Positions 20,922 to 30,091 of a stretch of DNA of 64,000 nt are shown here, piece after piece (position 1 is the stretch's first letter; the number at the start of each line of letters is the position of its first letter). This DNA is from Acinetobacter colistiniresistens (GTDB lineage Bacteria; Pseudomonadota; Gammaproteobacteria; Pseudomonadales; Moraxellaceae), in assembly GCF_000413935.1 (NCBI RefSeq), contig NZ_KE340384.1, forward strand, positions 1-64,000. Reading direction: 5' to 3'. The notes beneath the pieces are model-generated. The model saw only the letters and a list, made by a program, of their open reading frames with translations. It was not told where the DNA came from and did not search any database. The translations under genes and the position numbers were made by a program.

Positions 20922-21491
20922 ATGATTACTTCCTCTATTGCTGAAGCAGCACATCTATTAAAACAAGGGCAGGTTCTGGCTTATCCGACCGAAGCAGTCT
21001 GGGGCCTAGGCTGTGACCCCTTCAATGAGCAGGCATTTCAGGACATTTTGGAACTGAAGCATCGTCCCGTTGAAAAAGGGGTGATTTTATTGGCGGGACA
21101 TATACAGCAAGTAGAACATTTATTGCAGGACTTAAATACAGACATCCGCCAGCAAGTGATCGCCAGCTGGTCTGATCGTCAGCCAACTGAACGTGCGACG
21201 ACATGGCTATTGCCTGCAAATGCGTCTATTCCGACGTGGATTAAAGGACAGCATCCGCTAGTTGCAGTTCGGGTCACCACACATCCTCTCTGCATAAACC
21301 TCTGCCAGCAATTTGGTGGCTTTATTGTTTCGACCAGTGCCAACCCGACAGGTCTTGCACCTGCGCAGAGCTTAGACAGTGCACAGGTTTATTTTGGCAA
21401 CAACTTAAATTACCTTCAAGGAGATTTAGGGTTGAGTAGCGAACCAAGTCGCATTTTAAATGCTTTAACCGGTGAAGTGATTCGTGCTTAA
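20922..21491 (+). CDS. tsaC: Threonylcarbamoyl-AMP synthase (TsaC/Sua5/YrdC)
   Basis: This enzyme makes threonylcarbamoyl-AMP for the t6A37 modification of tRNAs that read ANN codons. The 189-residue YrdC domain shows AYPTEAVWGLGCDP near the start, KHRPVEKGVIL, and the SAxxSG-like FIVSTSANPTGLAPA. The length matches the short TsaC form. It follows dprA by 35 nt and is probably co-transcribed with it. Confidence 0.93.
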   Translation: MITSSIAEAAHLLKQGQVLAYPTEAVWGLGCDPFNEQAFQDILELKHRPVEKGVILLAGHIQQVEHLLQDLNTDIRQQVIASWSDRQPTERATTWLLPANASIPTWIKGQHPLVAVRVTTHPLCINLCQQFGGFIVSTSANPTGLAPAQSLDSAQVYFGNNLNYLQGDLGLSSEPSRILNALTGEVIRA

Positions 21492-21516
21492 TTAGGTGAA
21501 TAGCGGACAAAAAAAA

Positions 21517-21542
21517 GCTCAGTTATATAGGGATAACTGAGC
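21517..21542 (-). terminator. Strong terminator, best read on the minus strand
   Basis: A perfect 10-bp stem (GCTCAGTTAT / ATAACTGAGC) with a 6-nt loop has a run of eight A on its left side, which is a T run for minus-strand transcripts. It lies 25 nt past the tsaC stop codon. Because the T tract is on the minus strand, it best ends leftward transcription from the ABC transporter block 370 nt away. Confidence 0.75.
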
Positions 21543-21909
21543 ATAAAAAGGATGTGTATAAGCACATCCAGAGGGTTCATCAATTTGGTGAGCAACGTAT
21601 TCATTATCCAATGAATCATCTTGCTATGTTTGCTATTATGAGGGAATAATCACATTTATACAAATATATTATTTATCTAACAAAAAGTGTGAAAAGCGTA
21701 CAATTTTTGTCACTCCTACATTTTCAATAAAATTATATTGATATTTTTATTCAACTTTTTTTGATCATAAATTCAAGAGTTGTTAAAAATATATTTGCAA
21801 ATCATATAGAAGACACGGCAAAAAAATTTTAATTTTAATTTTAGATGCTTAAAATCTGATAATAAATAGATGATCCAAGCTGATTCATCTATTGATCATC
21901 ATAAAAATA
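21543..21909. other. AT-rich region without a gene
   Basis: No protein gene is visible between the terminator at 21517 and the stop of the last ABC permease. A 9-bp inverted repeat (AATAGATGA / TCATCTATT) lies at 21865-21893, shortly after that stop, and could be a weak first terminator. The remainder is very AT-rich and would be the 3' untranslated region of the operon if transcription runs on to 21517. Confidence 0.45.
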
Positions 21910-22827
21910 TTAAGGAATAAAGGATTTCCCCAATGATGCAGGTAAGTTCATTTGCAATAGTTTTTTATCACGTGAAATCAGGACCAGAACTAAAATCGTA
22001 ACCACATACGGCAACGCAGCCAGTAATTCGACAGGCAGATCCAGACCCAACGCTTGCGCATGGAATTGTAAAATGGTGACACCACCAAATAAATAAGCAC
22101 CGACTATCAATCGTGCAGGTTTCCAGACCGCAAATACCACTAGTGCAATGGCAATCCAACCACGGCCTGCTACCATATTTTCAACCCATAATGGCGTATA
22201 TACCGTTGATAAAAATGCCCCACCTATTCCAGCCATTGCTCCACCGAACAACACGGCACCATAACGAATCAACAGTACTGGATAACCCATGGCATGTCCT
22301 GACTCTGGTGACTCGCCCACCGCTTTAAGCAATAAACCCAGCTTGGTTTTTGCCAAAATCCACCAAATGACAAAAAAAGATAAAATCGATAAATACACCA
22401 TATAATTTTGGTGAAATAAAATCGGCCCAATAAAAGGGATCTCCGACAGGACGGGAATATCCAGTGCCTTTAGCCCCTCCAAACTGTTACTGACAAAATG
22501 TTGCCCCACGAAAGCGGATAACCCTACACCGAAAATGGTTAATGCAAGCCCACATGCAGCCTGATTAGCTGCGAGCGAAAGGGCCAAAATTGCAAAAATG
22601 AGTGCAGCACTCGCACCTGCAATGGCCCCTGCCAAAAGTCCTGCCGCAGGCCCTAGACCTGTGCTTGCACAAAAAGCAAAACCCGCAATGGCACCAATCA
22701 ACATCATGCCTTCAACACCCAGATTAATCACCCCTGTTCGCTCTGCAACCAACTCACCCATTCCTGCAAAAATCAGGGGTGTGCCTGCGGCTAGAGTACC
22801 CGCCAAAATTGGAACTAAATCAATCAT
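21910..22827 (-). CDS. ABC transporter permease, nucleoside/BMP type (NupQ-like)
   Basis: This second inner-membrane permease of a purine nucleoside importer has 305 residues and about eight to nine membrane segments. It contains the conserved MGELVAERTGVINLGVEGMMLIGA opening and the AVGESPESGHAMGYPV coupling region near 190-205. This is the branched-chain-type permease fold (BPD_transp_2). TTAGGAG lies 6 nt before the start. It follows its partner permease by 9 nt. With the ATPase at 23972 and the BMP lipoprotein-like binding protein at 30783 it makes a complete importer. Confidence 0.9.
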   Translation of the reverse strand: MIDLVPILAGTLAAGTPLIFAGMGELVAERTGVINLGVEGMMLIGAIAGFAFCASTGLGPAAGLLAGAIAGASAALIFAILALSLAANQAACGLALTIFGVGLSAFVGQHFVSNSLEGLKALDIPVLSEIPFIGPILFHQNYMVYLSILSFFVIWWILAKTKLGLLLKAVGESPESGHAMGYPVLLIRYGAVLFGGAMAGIGGAFLSTVYTPLWVENMVAGRGWIAIALVVFAVWKPARLIVGAYLFGGVTILQFHAQALGLDLPVELLAALPYVVTILVLVLISRDKKLLQMNLPASLGKSFIP

Positions 22828-22836
22828 GTCTAACTC

Positions 22837-23943
22837 CTAAGCTGTTTCAATGGATGCAATCGAAGATGTATGCTTTTTCATTGTTTCAGACCTGCCAAAC
22901 CGATAGCGATTTTCGATGAAAGCATCCGCAGCCAATAAGAAAAACAACAACATTCCCTGAAATAATCCTGTAATTGCCGCAGGAAGCTGTAGATTTAGCT
23001 GTGCGGTTTCTCCACCAATGTAGAGCAAGGCCATCAAAAATCCTGACAAAACAATCCCGATCGGGTTTAATCGTCCCACATACGCCACAATAATTGCGGC
23101 ATAACCATAACCTGGGGAAATATTTGGATTGAGTTGTCCAACCGGACCTGCAACCTCACCAATGCCTGCAATACCTGCCATAAAACCTGAAATCATAAGA
23201 CTAAACCAGATAGCCTGCTTTGCAGAAAACCCCGCGTAGCGTGCAGCATCAGGTGCTTGACCACCGACTTCAAGCTGATATGCAAGAAAACTGCGTTTAC
23301 TAAACAGCCAGAATGCCAACACTGCAAAAATGGTCACCCCAATCACAGCATTGATTCGTGTGCCTTCAAATAAAATAGGAAATAAAGTTCCACCGTCGAA
23401 CATAACCGATTGTGGAAAATTCATGCCTTCAGGATCTTTCCACGGCCCGTTAATCAAATACAGTAAAATAAATGTCGCAATATAATTCAGCATTAATGTG
23501 GTCAGAGTTTCTTGCGCATTAAAATGGGTTTTTAGTAATGCAGGAATAGCTCCCCATAAGGCTCCGCCAATTGCACCCGCAATCACCATAGAGGGTAAGA
23601 CCCAGAATGCGGAGGTTCCCTGACAGGCAATGGCTAAACCACCGCCAAAAATTGCCCCCATAATAAGCTGGCCTTCAGCACCGATATTAAAAATACGGGC
23701 TTTAAATCCAACAGATAGGCCTAATGCAATTAAAATTAAGGGGCTGGCTTTAATAATCAACTCACTCCAGCCATACCAACTGGATAAGGGTTCAATAAAG
23801 AACACCAGAAATGCTTCAAGCGGATTTTTGCCTAAAATCATAAATAATAGGCCACCAATAGAGAATGTTGCCACCAAAGCAATTAAGGGAGAAAGCCACT
23901 TCATTAAAATCGATGGATGATCACGCGGTTCGAGTAAATGCAT
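22837..23943 (-). CDS. ABC transporter permease, nucleoside/BMP type (NupP-like)
   Basis: This first permease of the same importer has 368 residues and about nine membrane segments. It has the RIFNIGAEGQLIMGAIFGGG motif near residues 82-101 and a coupling region at EVGGQAPDAARYAGFS. GGGG lies 6 nt before the ATG. It starts 28 nt after the ATPase gene ends and pairs with the NupQ-like subunit. Family members in firmicutes and spirochaetes carry guanosine and other nucleosides. Confidence 0.9.
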   Translation of the reverse strand: MHLLEPRDHPSILMKWLSPLIALVATFSIGGLLFMILGKNPLEAFLVFFIEPLSSWYGWSELIIKASPLILIALGLSVGFKARIFNIGAEGQLIMGAIFGGGLAIACQGTSAFWVLPSMVIAGAIGGALWGAIPALLKTHFNAQETLTTLMLNYIATFILLYLINGPWKDPEGMNFPQSVMFDGGTLFPILFEGTRINAVIGVTIFAVLAFWLFSKRSFLAYQLEVGGQAPDAARYAGFSAKQAIWFSLMISGFMAGIAGIGEVAGPVGQLNPNISPGYGYAAIIVAYVGRLNPIGIVLSGFLMALLYIGGETAQLNLQLPAAITGLFQGMLLFFLLAADAFIENRYRFGRSETMKKHTSSIASIETA

Positions 23944-23971
23944 ATGTAACCCCAGTTCAAATGATATAGAC

Positions 23972-25579
23972 CTAAGCGGATGCGTCTAAAACGCTTGGAC
24001 TTTGCGATTGCCGATGCAATCCGGACATCATCAAACCAATCGTTTCAGCATTGGTTTCATTCACAGGTTGAGCTTCACTTAGGCGACCTGCGGCCAAAAC
24101 AGCAATTCGATCACTGATCTCAAATAACTCTTCCAATTCTTCAGAAATTACAATAATGGCGACACCCTGACGCGACAGATCAATTAGTGTTTGACGAACA
24201 AAGGCGGCTGCACCGACATCGACCCCCCAAGTGGGTTGGGCCACCAGCATAACTTTAGGCTGTTGCAAGATTTCACGACCTACGATGAATTTTTGTAGGT
24301 TGCCACCCGACAAAGAACGCGCGACAGCCGCCGTTCCAGAGGCCTTTACCGCAAATTTCTGCATACAGTCTTGTGCAAAATGACGCGCTTTTTCGTAATT
24401 GACCAATCCATAACGCACAAAACCTTGTCGAAATGCGGTCAGTAAAGCATTTTGAGTTAGACTCATCGCGGGAATAGCGCCTCGTCCCAAACGTTCTTCA
24501 GGCACAAAACCAAAACCCAGTGCGCGGCGCTGTCCCGCATTTAAATGGCCGATCGCCCGTCCCTCTAACATTACGCAGCCTTTTGCAGTCGTTATTTCGC
24601 CAGACAAGGCCGTCAACAGTTCGGCTTGCCCATTTCCTGAAATACCTGCAATCCCCAGAATCTCTCCTGTTTTCACACTAAGCTGAATATGTTCGAGCGA
24701 GGTTCCAAAAATATCAAGTGCCTGAACATTGAGCTGTTTCACTTCAAATATAGGCTTACTCTCGCCTACATAAACAGGATGTTCATAAGCAGGAAGATCA
24801 CGCCCAATCATCATCTTAGCCAGACTCACGGTACTTTCCTGTTTAGGAATAGCAGTTCCTGTCACGGTTCCACCCCGTAAAATAGTAGCGCAATCACATA
24901 AGCTCTGTATCTCATGGAGTTTATGACTGATATATAAAATTGATACCCCTTCACTGGCTAAACGGCGTAACGTTTCAAACAAGATTAATACCGCTTGAGG
25001 CGTGAGTACCGAAGTAGGTTCATCTAAAATTAACAATGATGGGTTTTGCAATAAACAACGTACAATTTCAACACGTTGTCGCTCTCCAACCGATAAACTA
25101 TAAACGGTTCTTTTCGGATCAATGGGCAATCCATACTTTTCAGAGACTGCAATGACGCGCTTGGATAATACGTTTAGATCAAATTTTTCATCCAGACTCA
25201 GGGCAATATTTTCCACTACCGTCAACGTTTCAAATAAAGAAAAATGTTGATACACCATACCGATTCCCAAACGTCGGGCCGCAGCAGGACTTTCGATCGT
25301 GACAGAGCGACCATTCCAGACAATTTCTCCTTCATCAGCCTTGACTGCCCCATAAATAATTTTCATCAGGGTACTTTTGCCTGCCCCGTTTTCACCCAAT
25401 ACTGCATGGATTTCACCGGGTGCGACCTGTAAATTAATATGGTCATTGGCCACTAAACTGCCATACTGTTTCGTTATATTGATTAACTCCAGACGATTTT
25501 TCTGCAAGATAGGTGCAGGTCTGCTGGTGCTCATATTCAAGTCTGGATTAACAGAGATTTTATCGGTCGGTAAAGCCAT
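23972..25579 (-). CDS. ABC transporter ATP-binding protein, nucleoside type (NupO-like)
   Basis: This 535-residue ATPase has two fused nucleotide-binding domains. The first domain carries Walker A GENGAGKST, signature LSVGERQRVE and Walker B LLILDEP. The second has the altered Walker A GISGNGQAE, signature LSGGNLQKF and LVAQPTWGVD in place of a canonical Walker B, as usual for sugar/nucleoside importers of this class. It drives the two adjacent permeases. It is the third-from-last gene of the block and follows the deaminase gene by 98 nt. Confidence 0.92.
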   Translation of the reverse strand: MALPTDKISVNPDLNMSTSRPAPILQKNRLELINITKQYGSLVANDHINLQVAPGEIHAVLGENGAGKSTLMKIIYGAVKADEGEIVWNGRSVTIESPAAARRLGIGMVYQHFSLFETLTVVENIALSLDEKFDLNVLSKRVIAVSEKYGLPIDPKRTVYSLSVGERQRVEIVRCLLQNPSLLILDEPTSVLTPQAVLILFETLRRLASEGVSILYISHKLHEIQSLCDCATILRGGTVTGTAIPKQESTVSLAKMMIGRDLPAYEHPVYVGESKPIFEVKQLNVQALDIFGTSLEHIQLSVKTGEILGIAGISGNGQAELLTALSGEITTAKGCVMLEGRAIGHLNAGQRRALGFGFVPEERLGRGAIPAMSLTQNALLTAFRQGFVRYGLVNYEKARHFAQDCMQKFAVKASGTAAVARSLSGGNLQKFIVGREILQQPKVMLVAQPTWGVDVGAAAFVRQTLIDLSRQGVAIIVISEELEELFEISDRIAVLAAGRLSEAQPVNETNAETIGLMMSGLHRQSQSPSVLDASA

Positions 25580-25677
25580 CAGGTCATCTCTTTAGCTCAT
25601 GTGATTAGAGAGAAGCAAGGGGCATGCCATGCTGCAATCACTTTATTTTGTGGATCATATTTAAATAAAAAATCTGT

Positions 25678-26184
25678 TTAGTGACTTAATTCAGTCCAAA
25701 ACCCTTGATGTGCTTGCGCTGCTTCTTCACTCAAACACGGCCCAATGACCCTGATTTCGCGTTGTCCACTAGCAAATACCTGACGACAAGGTAAAGATAA
25801 TGTCGGGTTTTCTGGGTGATTCCCTGTAATTTCGAGGAGTTGTGTTTCACTCATGCCATAGACGACCCGACCAATGCCGGTCCAATAAATCGCACCAGAA
25901 CACATCGCACAGGGTTCAGCATTGGTATATAAAGTACAGTTACGCAACTGTTCCAATGACAAAAGTCGTGCGGCCTGCCCTGCTGCAACAGTTTCAGCAT
26001 GACGGGTGGGATCACCCGTCGGAGGTAATGAATTATTGCCTGCCTGAGTGACAACCTCGCCTAGTGCATTCACCACAATTGCAGCAAAGGGATGCAAGCC
26101 TTGCAATTTAGTTTGTTCTGCCAATTCAAACGTTTTTCTTAGAAAAAACAGATCTTGCGCTGTTGCCTGATCATTTAATGTCAT
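25678..26184 (-). CDS. Nucleoside/guanine deaminase (CMP-dCMP deaminase family)
   Basis: This 168-residue zinc deaminase has the catalytic HAE at 62-64 and PCAMC at 91-95 (zinc ligands His62, Cys92, Cys95; general acid/base Glu64). Overall layout is close to the small GuaD-type guanine deaminases, which turn guanine into xanthine. tRNA adenosine deaminase is less likely, because the gene sits in a purine transport block and lacks the TadA arginine/lysine-rich profile. The product xanthine would be a plausible substrate for the Rieske oxygenase of the same block. Activity is inferred. Confidence 0.8.
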   Translation of the reverse strand: MTLNDQATAQDLFFLRKTFELAEQTKLQGLHPFAAIVVNALGEVVTQAGNNSLPPTGDPTRHAETVAAGQAARLLSLEQLRNCTLYTNAEPCAMCSGAIYWTGIGRVVYGMSETQLLEITGNHPENPTLSLPCRQVFASGQREIRVIGPCLSEEAAQAHQGFWTELSH

Positions 26185-26281
26185 TTTGATGTCTCTTTTA
26201 ATTCAATAACGATTGATCTTAAAGACGGAGCGTAAGTAAAAATTTTCTATTTAGGCTCTATCTGCATCATTGCCGATATTT

Positions 26282-27190
26282 TTAAAAATGATAGTCAACC
26301 CGAACCATTGGTGTACTGGCCGTGGCACCTTTTCCTGCAAAGCCATCGCTGTCACTGCCAAATTTATTTTTCCAATACTCATAGCCTGCGCCTGCGCGTA
26401 ACTTGCTGCCTTTTAACCCAATAACTGGGCCCAAGTCATACATCACACTTACATCAATATGGGTTTCAGCTTTTGTATCACCACCAGACTCATTTTTTCC
26501 TTTTGAATCAATCCAAAGTGCATATCCTTCAAAAGATAGCGGTGTTTTTCCAATTGGAATGCCCCATGTAAACTGTGCAGCAGCATGAGTGTCATAGGTG
26601 TAACGCCCCGAAGAATACCCAAATCGCGGGGTATCTGATGAAGGATCATTACTTTCAAATAATGCCAATACGCTAAAATCTAGAAAACCAGGCACATCAA
26701 ATTGAATAGTTGGCCCTACGACCCACATACGTTTTTTTGAACCATAACTATCATTTTTAGTGTTCCAGTCCAGCCCCAATGTTAAACCTGCACCACGAAT
26801 GTAACCTGGTACAGATAAATTTGTTTTAGTAATGGCGCCAACATCCAGATAACGACGAATGACCACATAGGCTTCCTGAGTTCCTTTAGCATTGGATTGA
26901 GTGCTATTCGGTTCATCATCTGACTGAAGCAAATCGACATTAAAGAAATTTGAACCATACTTATCACCACTGGCATGGGTCAGATTAAAAATTTGTTTGG
27001 TGATATCGGTACGACTGCCATCTGAATCATTTTTATACGGTTCTGCAAATTGTGATCCATAACGCCATCCAATAGAGGTATCGCTCCATGTGGAAGCCTG
27101 TACAGATTGCATGGTTCCAATTCCCCCCAGAATAGTAGCCATAGCAGTCATTAGCGTTTTTAATGCATTCTCTTGTTGGAATACCTTCAT
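26282..27190 (-). CDS. Outer-membrane nucleoside channel, OmpK/Tsx-like
   Basis: This 302-residue protein has a signal peptide ending at VQAS near residue 33. The mature part is rich in alternating beta strands and aromatic residues and ends in DYHF, a typical outer-membrane barrel terminus. The opening WSDTSIGWRYGSQFAEP resembles the Tsx/OmpK channel family, which passes nucleosides. GGGG lies upstream of the ATG. In this block it would bring nucleosides or bases into the periplasm for the BMP importer. Confidence 0.82.
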   Translation of the reverse strand: MKVFQQENALKTLMTAMATILGGIGTMQSVQASTWSDTSIGWRYGSQFAEPYKNDSDGSRTDITKQIFNLTHASGDKYGSNFFNVDLLQSDDEPNSTQSNAKGTQEAYVVIRRYLDVGAITKTNLSVPGYIRGAGLTLGLDWNTKNDSYGSKKRMWVVGPTIQFDVPGFLDFSVLALFESNDPSSDTPRFGYSSGRYTYDTHAAAQFTWGIPIGKTPLSFEGYALWIDSKGKNESGGDTKAETHIDVSVMYDLGPVIGLKGSKLRAGAGYEYWKNKFGSDSDGFAGKGATASTPMVRVDYHF

Positions 27191-27502
27191 TGCACATTTC
27201 CCCTTATCATGTTCTCAAGATCAAAGCTCACAATATTCATCTCAAGACTCATAATGATGGCTTTTCAAAAATCACGTTTGCCCAATGCAAAACGATCTGA
27301 CCCTGTGATAAAGGCAAATTTCCTACCAAAGATTGGCATATTAAAAATGTGCAATGTTGCTTATGTTAAAACAGATATAAACAATAAGATGATTGTTTTG
27401 AACCGATGTCATGAAATCACAGACAGAATTTAGCACAGGAAAATGAGCGTTATCTTCCTGTGCTTAAGCAGAAGTAATTGAGACAATGAGCTTAGATATT
27501 GG
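27191..27502. other. Intergenic region upstream of the OmpK/Tsx-like gene
   Basis: There is no gene here. A 9-bp inverted repeat (GCACAGGAA / TTCCTGTGC) at 27431-27461 lies 40 nt past the LysR stop codon and may end its transcript, though the T tract is poor. The rest should hold the promoter of the channel gene. I could not pick a convincing -10/-35 pair by eye. Confidence 0.45.
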
Positions 27503-28444
27503 TTAATTGACCACATGACTATCGTTTCTCAGAACCGAAATCACCAACTCTCTGAACCAGCGAAACTCAGGAGAACGATGCTGACGTTCATGCCAAAGTA
27601 GATAATAGGAAATTTTGGGAAACTGGATTGGCGCATCGGAAATAGTCAAAGGCAATAATGCACTATAATGGCGAGAAAATGAGCGCGGCGCAGAAAAAAT
27701 CGCGTCAAGTTGTAGCAGCATATAAGGAATCATTCCAAAGTACGGAATAAATGCCACAATATTACGTTTTAGGCGTTCTTTGGATAAATGTAAATCGATA
27801 ACTCCACGTTGCCCAACGGTATAAGGTGTTGGAGCAATATGATCAGCATTAAGATAATCATCCATCGACAAGGTCTTATGCGCCAGAGGATGTGACTTAC
27901 GCAGCAAACAGACCACTTCATCCTCGAACAATGGAGCAAGCCGTAAATATTCAGGAGGCTGTGGCCAGTTACCAATCACCGCATCGTACATACCACTTTC
28001 CAATGCGTGTGCATAATCTACATTATGTCCCATGGAATGCATGATGACCGTGCAATGGGGTGCTTCAACATGAATCCTGCGAAGAATTTCACCAATCGCG
28101 ATGGGGTTTAAATAGTCCGATGCTGCCAGATTAAATATCTGACGCGATTGTGCCGGATCAAAATTAACTTGTTGGGTGGCAATTAATTCAAGCTGGCTTA
28201 ATACCTGACTCACTGGCTCGAGTAAGGATAAACCACGCTCAGTAGGGGTCATGCCATTACGGCTACGCACCAAAAGCTGATCACCTGTGATCTCCCTTAA
28301 TTTTTTTAAAGCGGTACTAATGGCCGGTTGTGATTGATTTAGTCGTTTGGCTGCATTAGAGACACTTTTTTCTGTTAAAAGCATATATAAAACTTGCAGC
28401 AAATGTGCATCTAATGCTTCCCATTTATTTGTAGGATGAATCAC
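27503..28444 (-). CDS. LysR-family transcriptional regulator
   Basis: This regulator of about 313 residues has an N-terminal winged helix (SVSNAAKRLNQSQPAISTALKKLR) and a C-terminal substrate-binding-like effector domain. The frame opens at a GTG at 28468. The GTG at 28444 is preferred because AAGGA lies 7 nt before it. It lies between the oxygenase genes and the channel/deaminase/ABC genes, all on the same strand, so it is the likely regulator of the purine block. The effector is unknown, perhaps a purine intermediate. Confidence 0.88.
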   Translation of the reverse strand: MIHPTNKWEALDAHLLQVLYMLLTEKSVSNAAKRLNQSQPAISTALKKLREITGDQLLVRSRNGMTPTERGLSLLEPVSQVLSQLELIATQQVNFDPAQSRQIFNLAASDYLNPIAIGEILRRIHVEAPHCTVIMHSMGHNVDYAHALESGMYDAVIGNWPQPPEYLRLAPLFEDEVVCLLRKSHPLAHKTLSMDDYLNADHIAPTPYTVGQRGVIDLHLSKERLKRNIVAFIPYFGMIPYMLLQLDAIFSAPRSFSRHYSALLPLTISDAPIQFPKISYYLLWHERQHRSPEFRWFRELVISVLRNDSHVVN

Positions 28445-28562
28445 CAATCTGTCCTTATCTAAGATCACCCGAGTCCATAGGCAAAATTTATACCATCTCT
28501 GGGCTACAATAAGGCAGAACGATTCATAATGATGAAAATAAAAACGATTTTTACGATTTATC

Positions 28563-29180
28563 TCAGTTGATAGCCAATAAACCAGCCATTGGAATAAATT
28601 TTGGTTGATGGCGAATATGATTGATCCAACGACGAATGTGTAAAAAAGGCAGCAAACTTACACCCGCATCCCAAGCCAATGCAACTTGAGGAAATACAAT
28701 CAAGTCAGCGGCCGTCAGTTGCCCACGCAATAAATAACGGTGTCCGCAAATGGTTTGCTCACATAAATGATCATCCAGCTCACGGAACTGCTGCGCTGCC
28801 TGCTGAAGTAATCTTTTCTCATCTGTCAAAAATTGATCCATTGTCAGACCGGCCTGACGTAATTGTCCCAAACTCAGTTTGAGTTTCTCATTAAAATCAT
28901 GCCACTCCTGTATTTGCGATGACAAATAAACTGGTATCCATTGAGATTGTGTTCCTGTTAATTCAATTAAATATTGAAAGATAAACATCAGCCCAGATAT
29001 GTTTGAAGAAGAATCTAATAAAACTGGCGATTCAAATTGATTATCGAACTGTTCAACATCTGCATATACAGACTGGTAAGGAAGTTGTAAAAACTCAAGT
29101 AACAAACGTACGCTATAGCAATCTGTCGATAATGGATCATCGGCAAAATTTAGAGGCAATGTTGATAGATTCACGTTCAT
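28563..29180 (-). CDS. GST-like protein coupled to the split Rieske oxygenase
   Basis: This 205-residue protein has a glutathione S-transferase-like layout: an N-terminal thioredoxin-like part (DPLSTDCYSVRLLLEFL) and a helical C-terminal domain (LLRGQLTAADLIVFPQVALA). Its start overlaps the stop of the oxygenase gene by 4 nt (ATGA), so the two are translationally coupled. In the caffeine-degrading NdmCDE complex of Pseudomonas, a GST-like protein (NdmE) is a structural partner of a Rieske-less oxygenase. A similar scaffolding role is possible here. That comparison is inference; catalytic GST activity is not excluded. Confidence 0.78.
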   Translation of the reverse strand: MNVNLSTLPLNFADDPLSTDCYSVRLLLEFLQLPYQSVYADVEQFDNQFESPVLLDSSSNISGLMFIFQYLIELTGTQSQWIPVYLSSQIQEWHDFNEKLKLSLGQLRQAGLTMDQFLTDEKRLLQQAAQQFRELDDHLCEQTICGHRYLLRGQLTAADLIVFPQVALAWDAGVSLLPFLHIRRWINHIRHQPKFIPMAGLLAIN

Positions 29181-30091
29181 ACCACTTGCTCCGTTTGTAT
29201 GCTTTTATGTACTCCATAGCTCCAATTCTTGGTGATCAGCCATTTGCGATATGCAGTCGCCAGTGCATCAGCTTTGGTCGGAATTTCCAGTTTGTCCAAA
29301 GGAAGTTTTAAAGGCACATGATTTTCCAGAATCGGTTTGTCCTGAGTAAAAATTTTCTGCTGAAATAAAACCATATCGGTCATGCTGCTCGTCTGATCAT
29401 CCAAAATCATCAGCAAATGCGCCCGAATATGAGTTTCACTCAGGGGTTGAATAAAAAGACACACTACATCAGCAGGAATAATCCCCTTAGCCGCAGTATT
29501 CACTTTATATAAAATCGCGTTTAAGGGGGAAGCAACGCGATAGATATATTCAGTTTCCTGCGGCTGGGGTGAACTCGGTGCGGCAAGTGGTTGCGTAAAA
29601 AAACACTCCGTTGCCCAGATTTCATCGACATCTTCACGCCATTCAACGTGATAGGGTTTGACTGCAGTTTCTGGTTCAGCTCCCAAAATACCAGTATGGA
29701 CATACGGAAAATGTGCCATATCCAGAAAATTTTCTATGCCACGTAGTGGTGAAGTGCGTACCCCGTAAGCACCACACGGCACACGGCGTGCCTCTACAAC
29801 CTCATATTCATCAAGCTGAAATAATGGTTTTTTTTCAGTTCCGACACATAACCATACAAACCCAAAAGCCACTTGCACAGCCAAATTCAACATGTCTACA
29901 TCGAGTGAATCGAACTTCACCTGATAAACATGGACATCATTGATGATATCTCGATGGATCGTTAAAATTTGTCCATCCAGACATGTTTTTATCTGCTGGC
30001 ACCGAACGAATTCCTGCTCTGACGCAACCACAATCCATTCCCCCATCAAACTAGATGAAATCATCTGCGAATACTGCTGTGTATTAGGCAT
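29177..30091 (-). CDS. Rieske-less oxygenase subunit (mononuclear iron domain)
   Basis: This 304-residue protein resembles the catalytic half of VanA-type Rieske non-heme iron oxygenases. The iron site is readable as NFLDMAHFPYVHTG, giving Asn121, Asp124, His127 and His132. A possible third ligand lies in TQDKPILENH near 275. It has no CxH/CxxH cluster, so it cannot hold a 2Fe-2S centre. The missing cluster is supplied by the neighbouring protein, whose gene overlaps this one by 8 nt. Substrate is unknown; the purine context suggests a purine base. The layout recalls NdmC/NdmD. Confidence 0.8.
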   Translation of the reverse strand: MPNTQQYSQMISSSLMGEWIVVASEQEFVRCQQIKTCLDGQILTIHRDIINDVHVYQVKFDSLDVDMLNLAVQVAFGFVWLCVGTEKKPLFQLDEYEVVEARRVPCGAYGVRTSPLRGIENFLDMAHFPYVHTGILGAEPETAVKPYHVEWREDVDEIWATECFFTQPLAAPSSPQPQETEYIYRVASPLNAILYKVNTAAKGIIPADVVCLFIQPLSETHIRAHLLMILDDQTSSMTDMVLFQQKIFTQDKPILENHVPLKLPLDKLEIPTKADALATAYRKWLITKNWSYGVHKSIQTEQVV

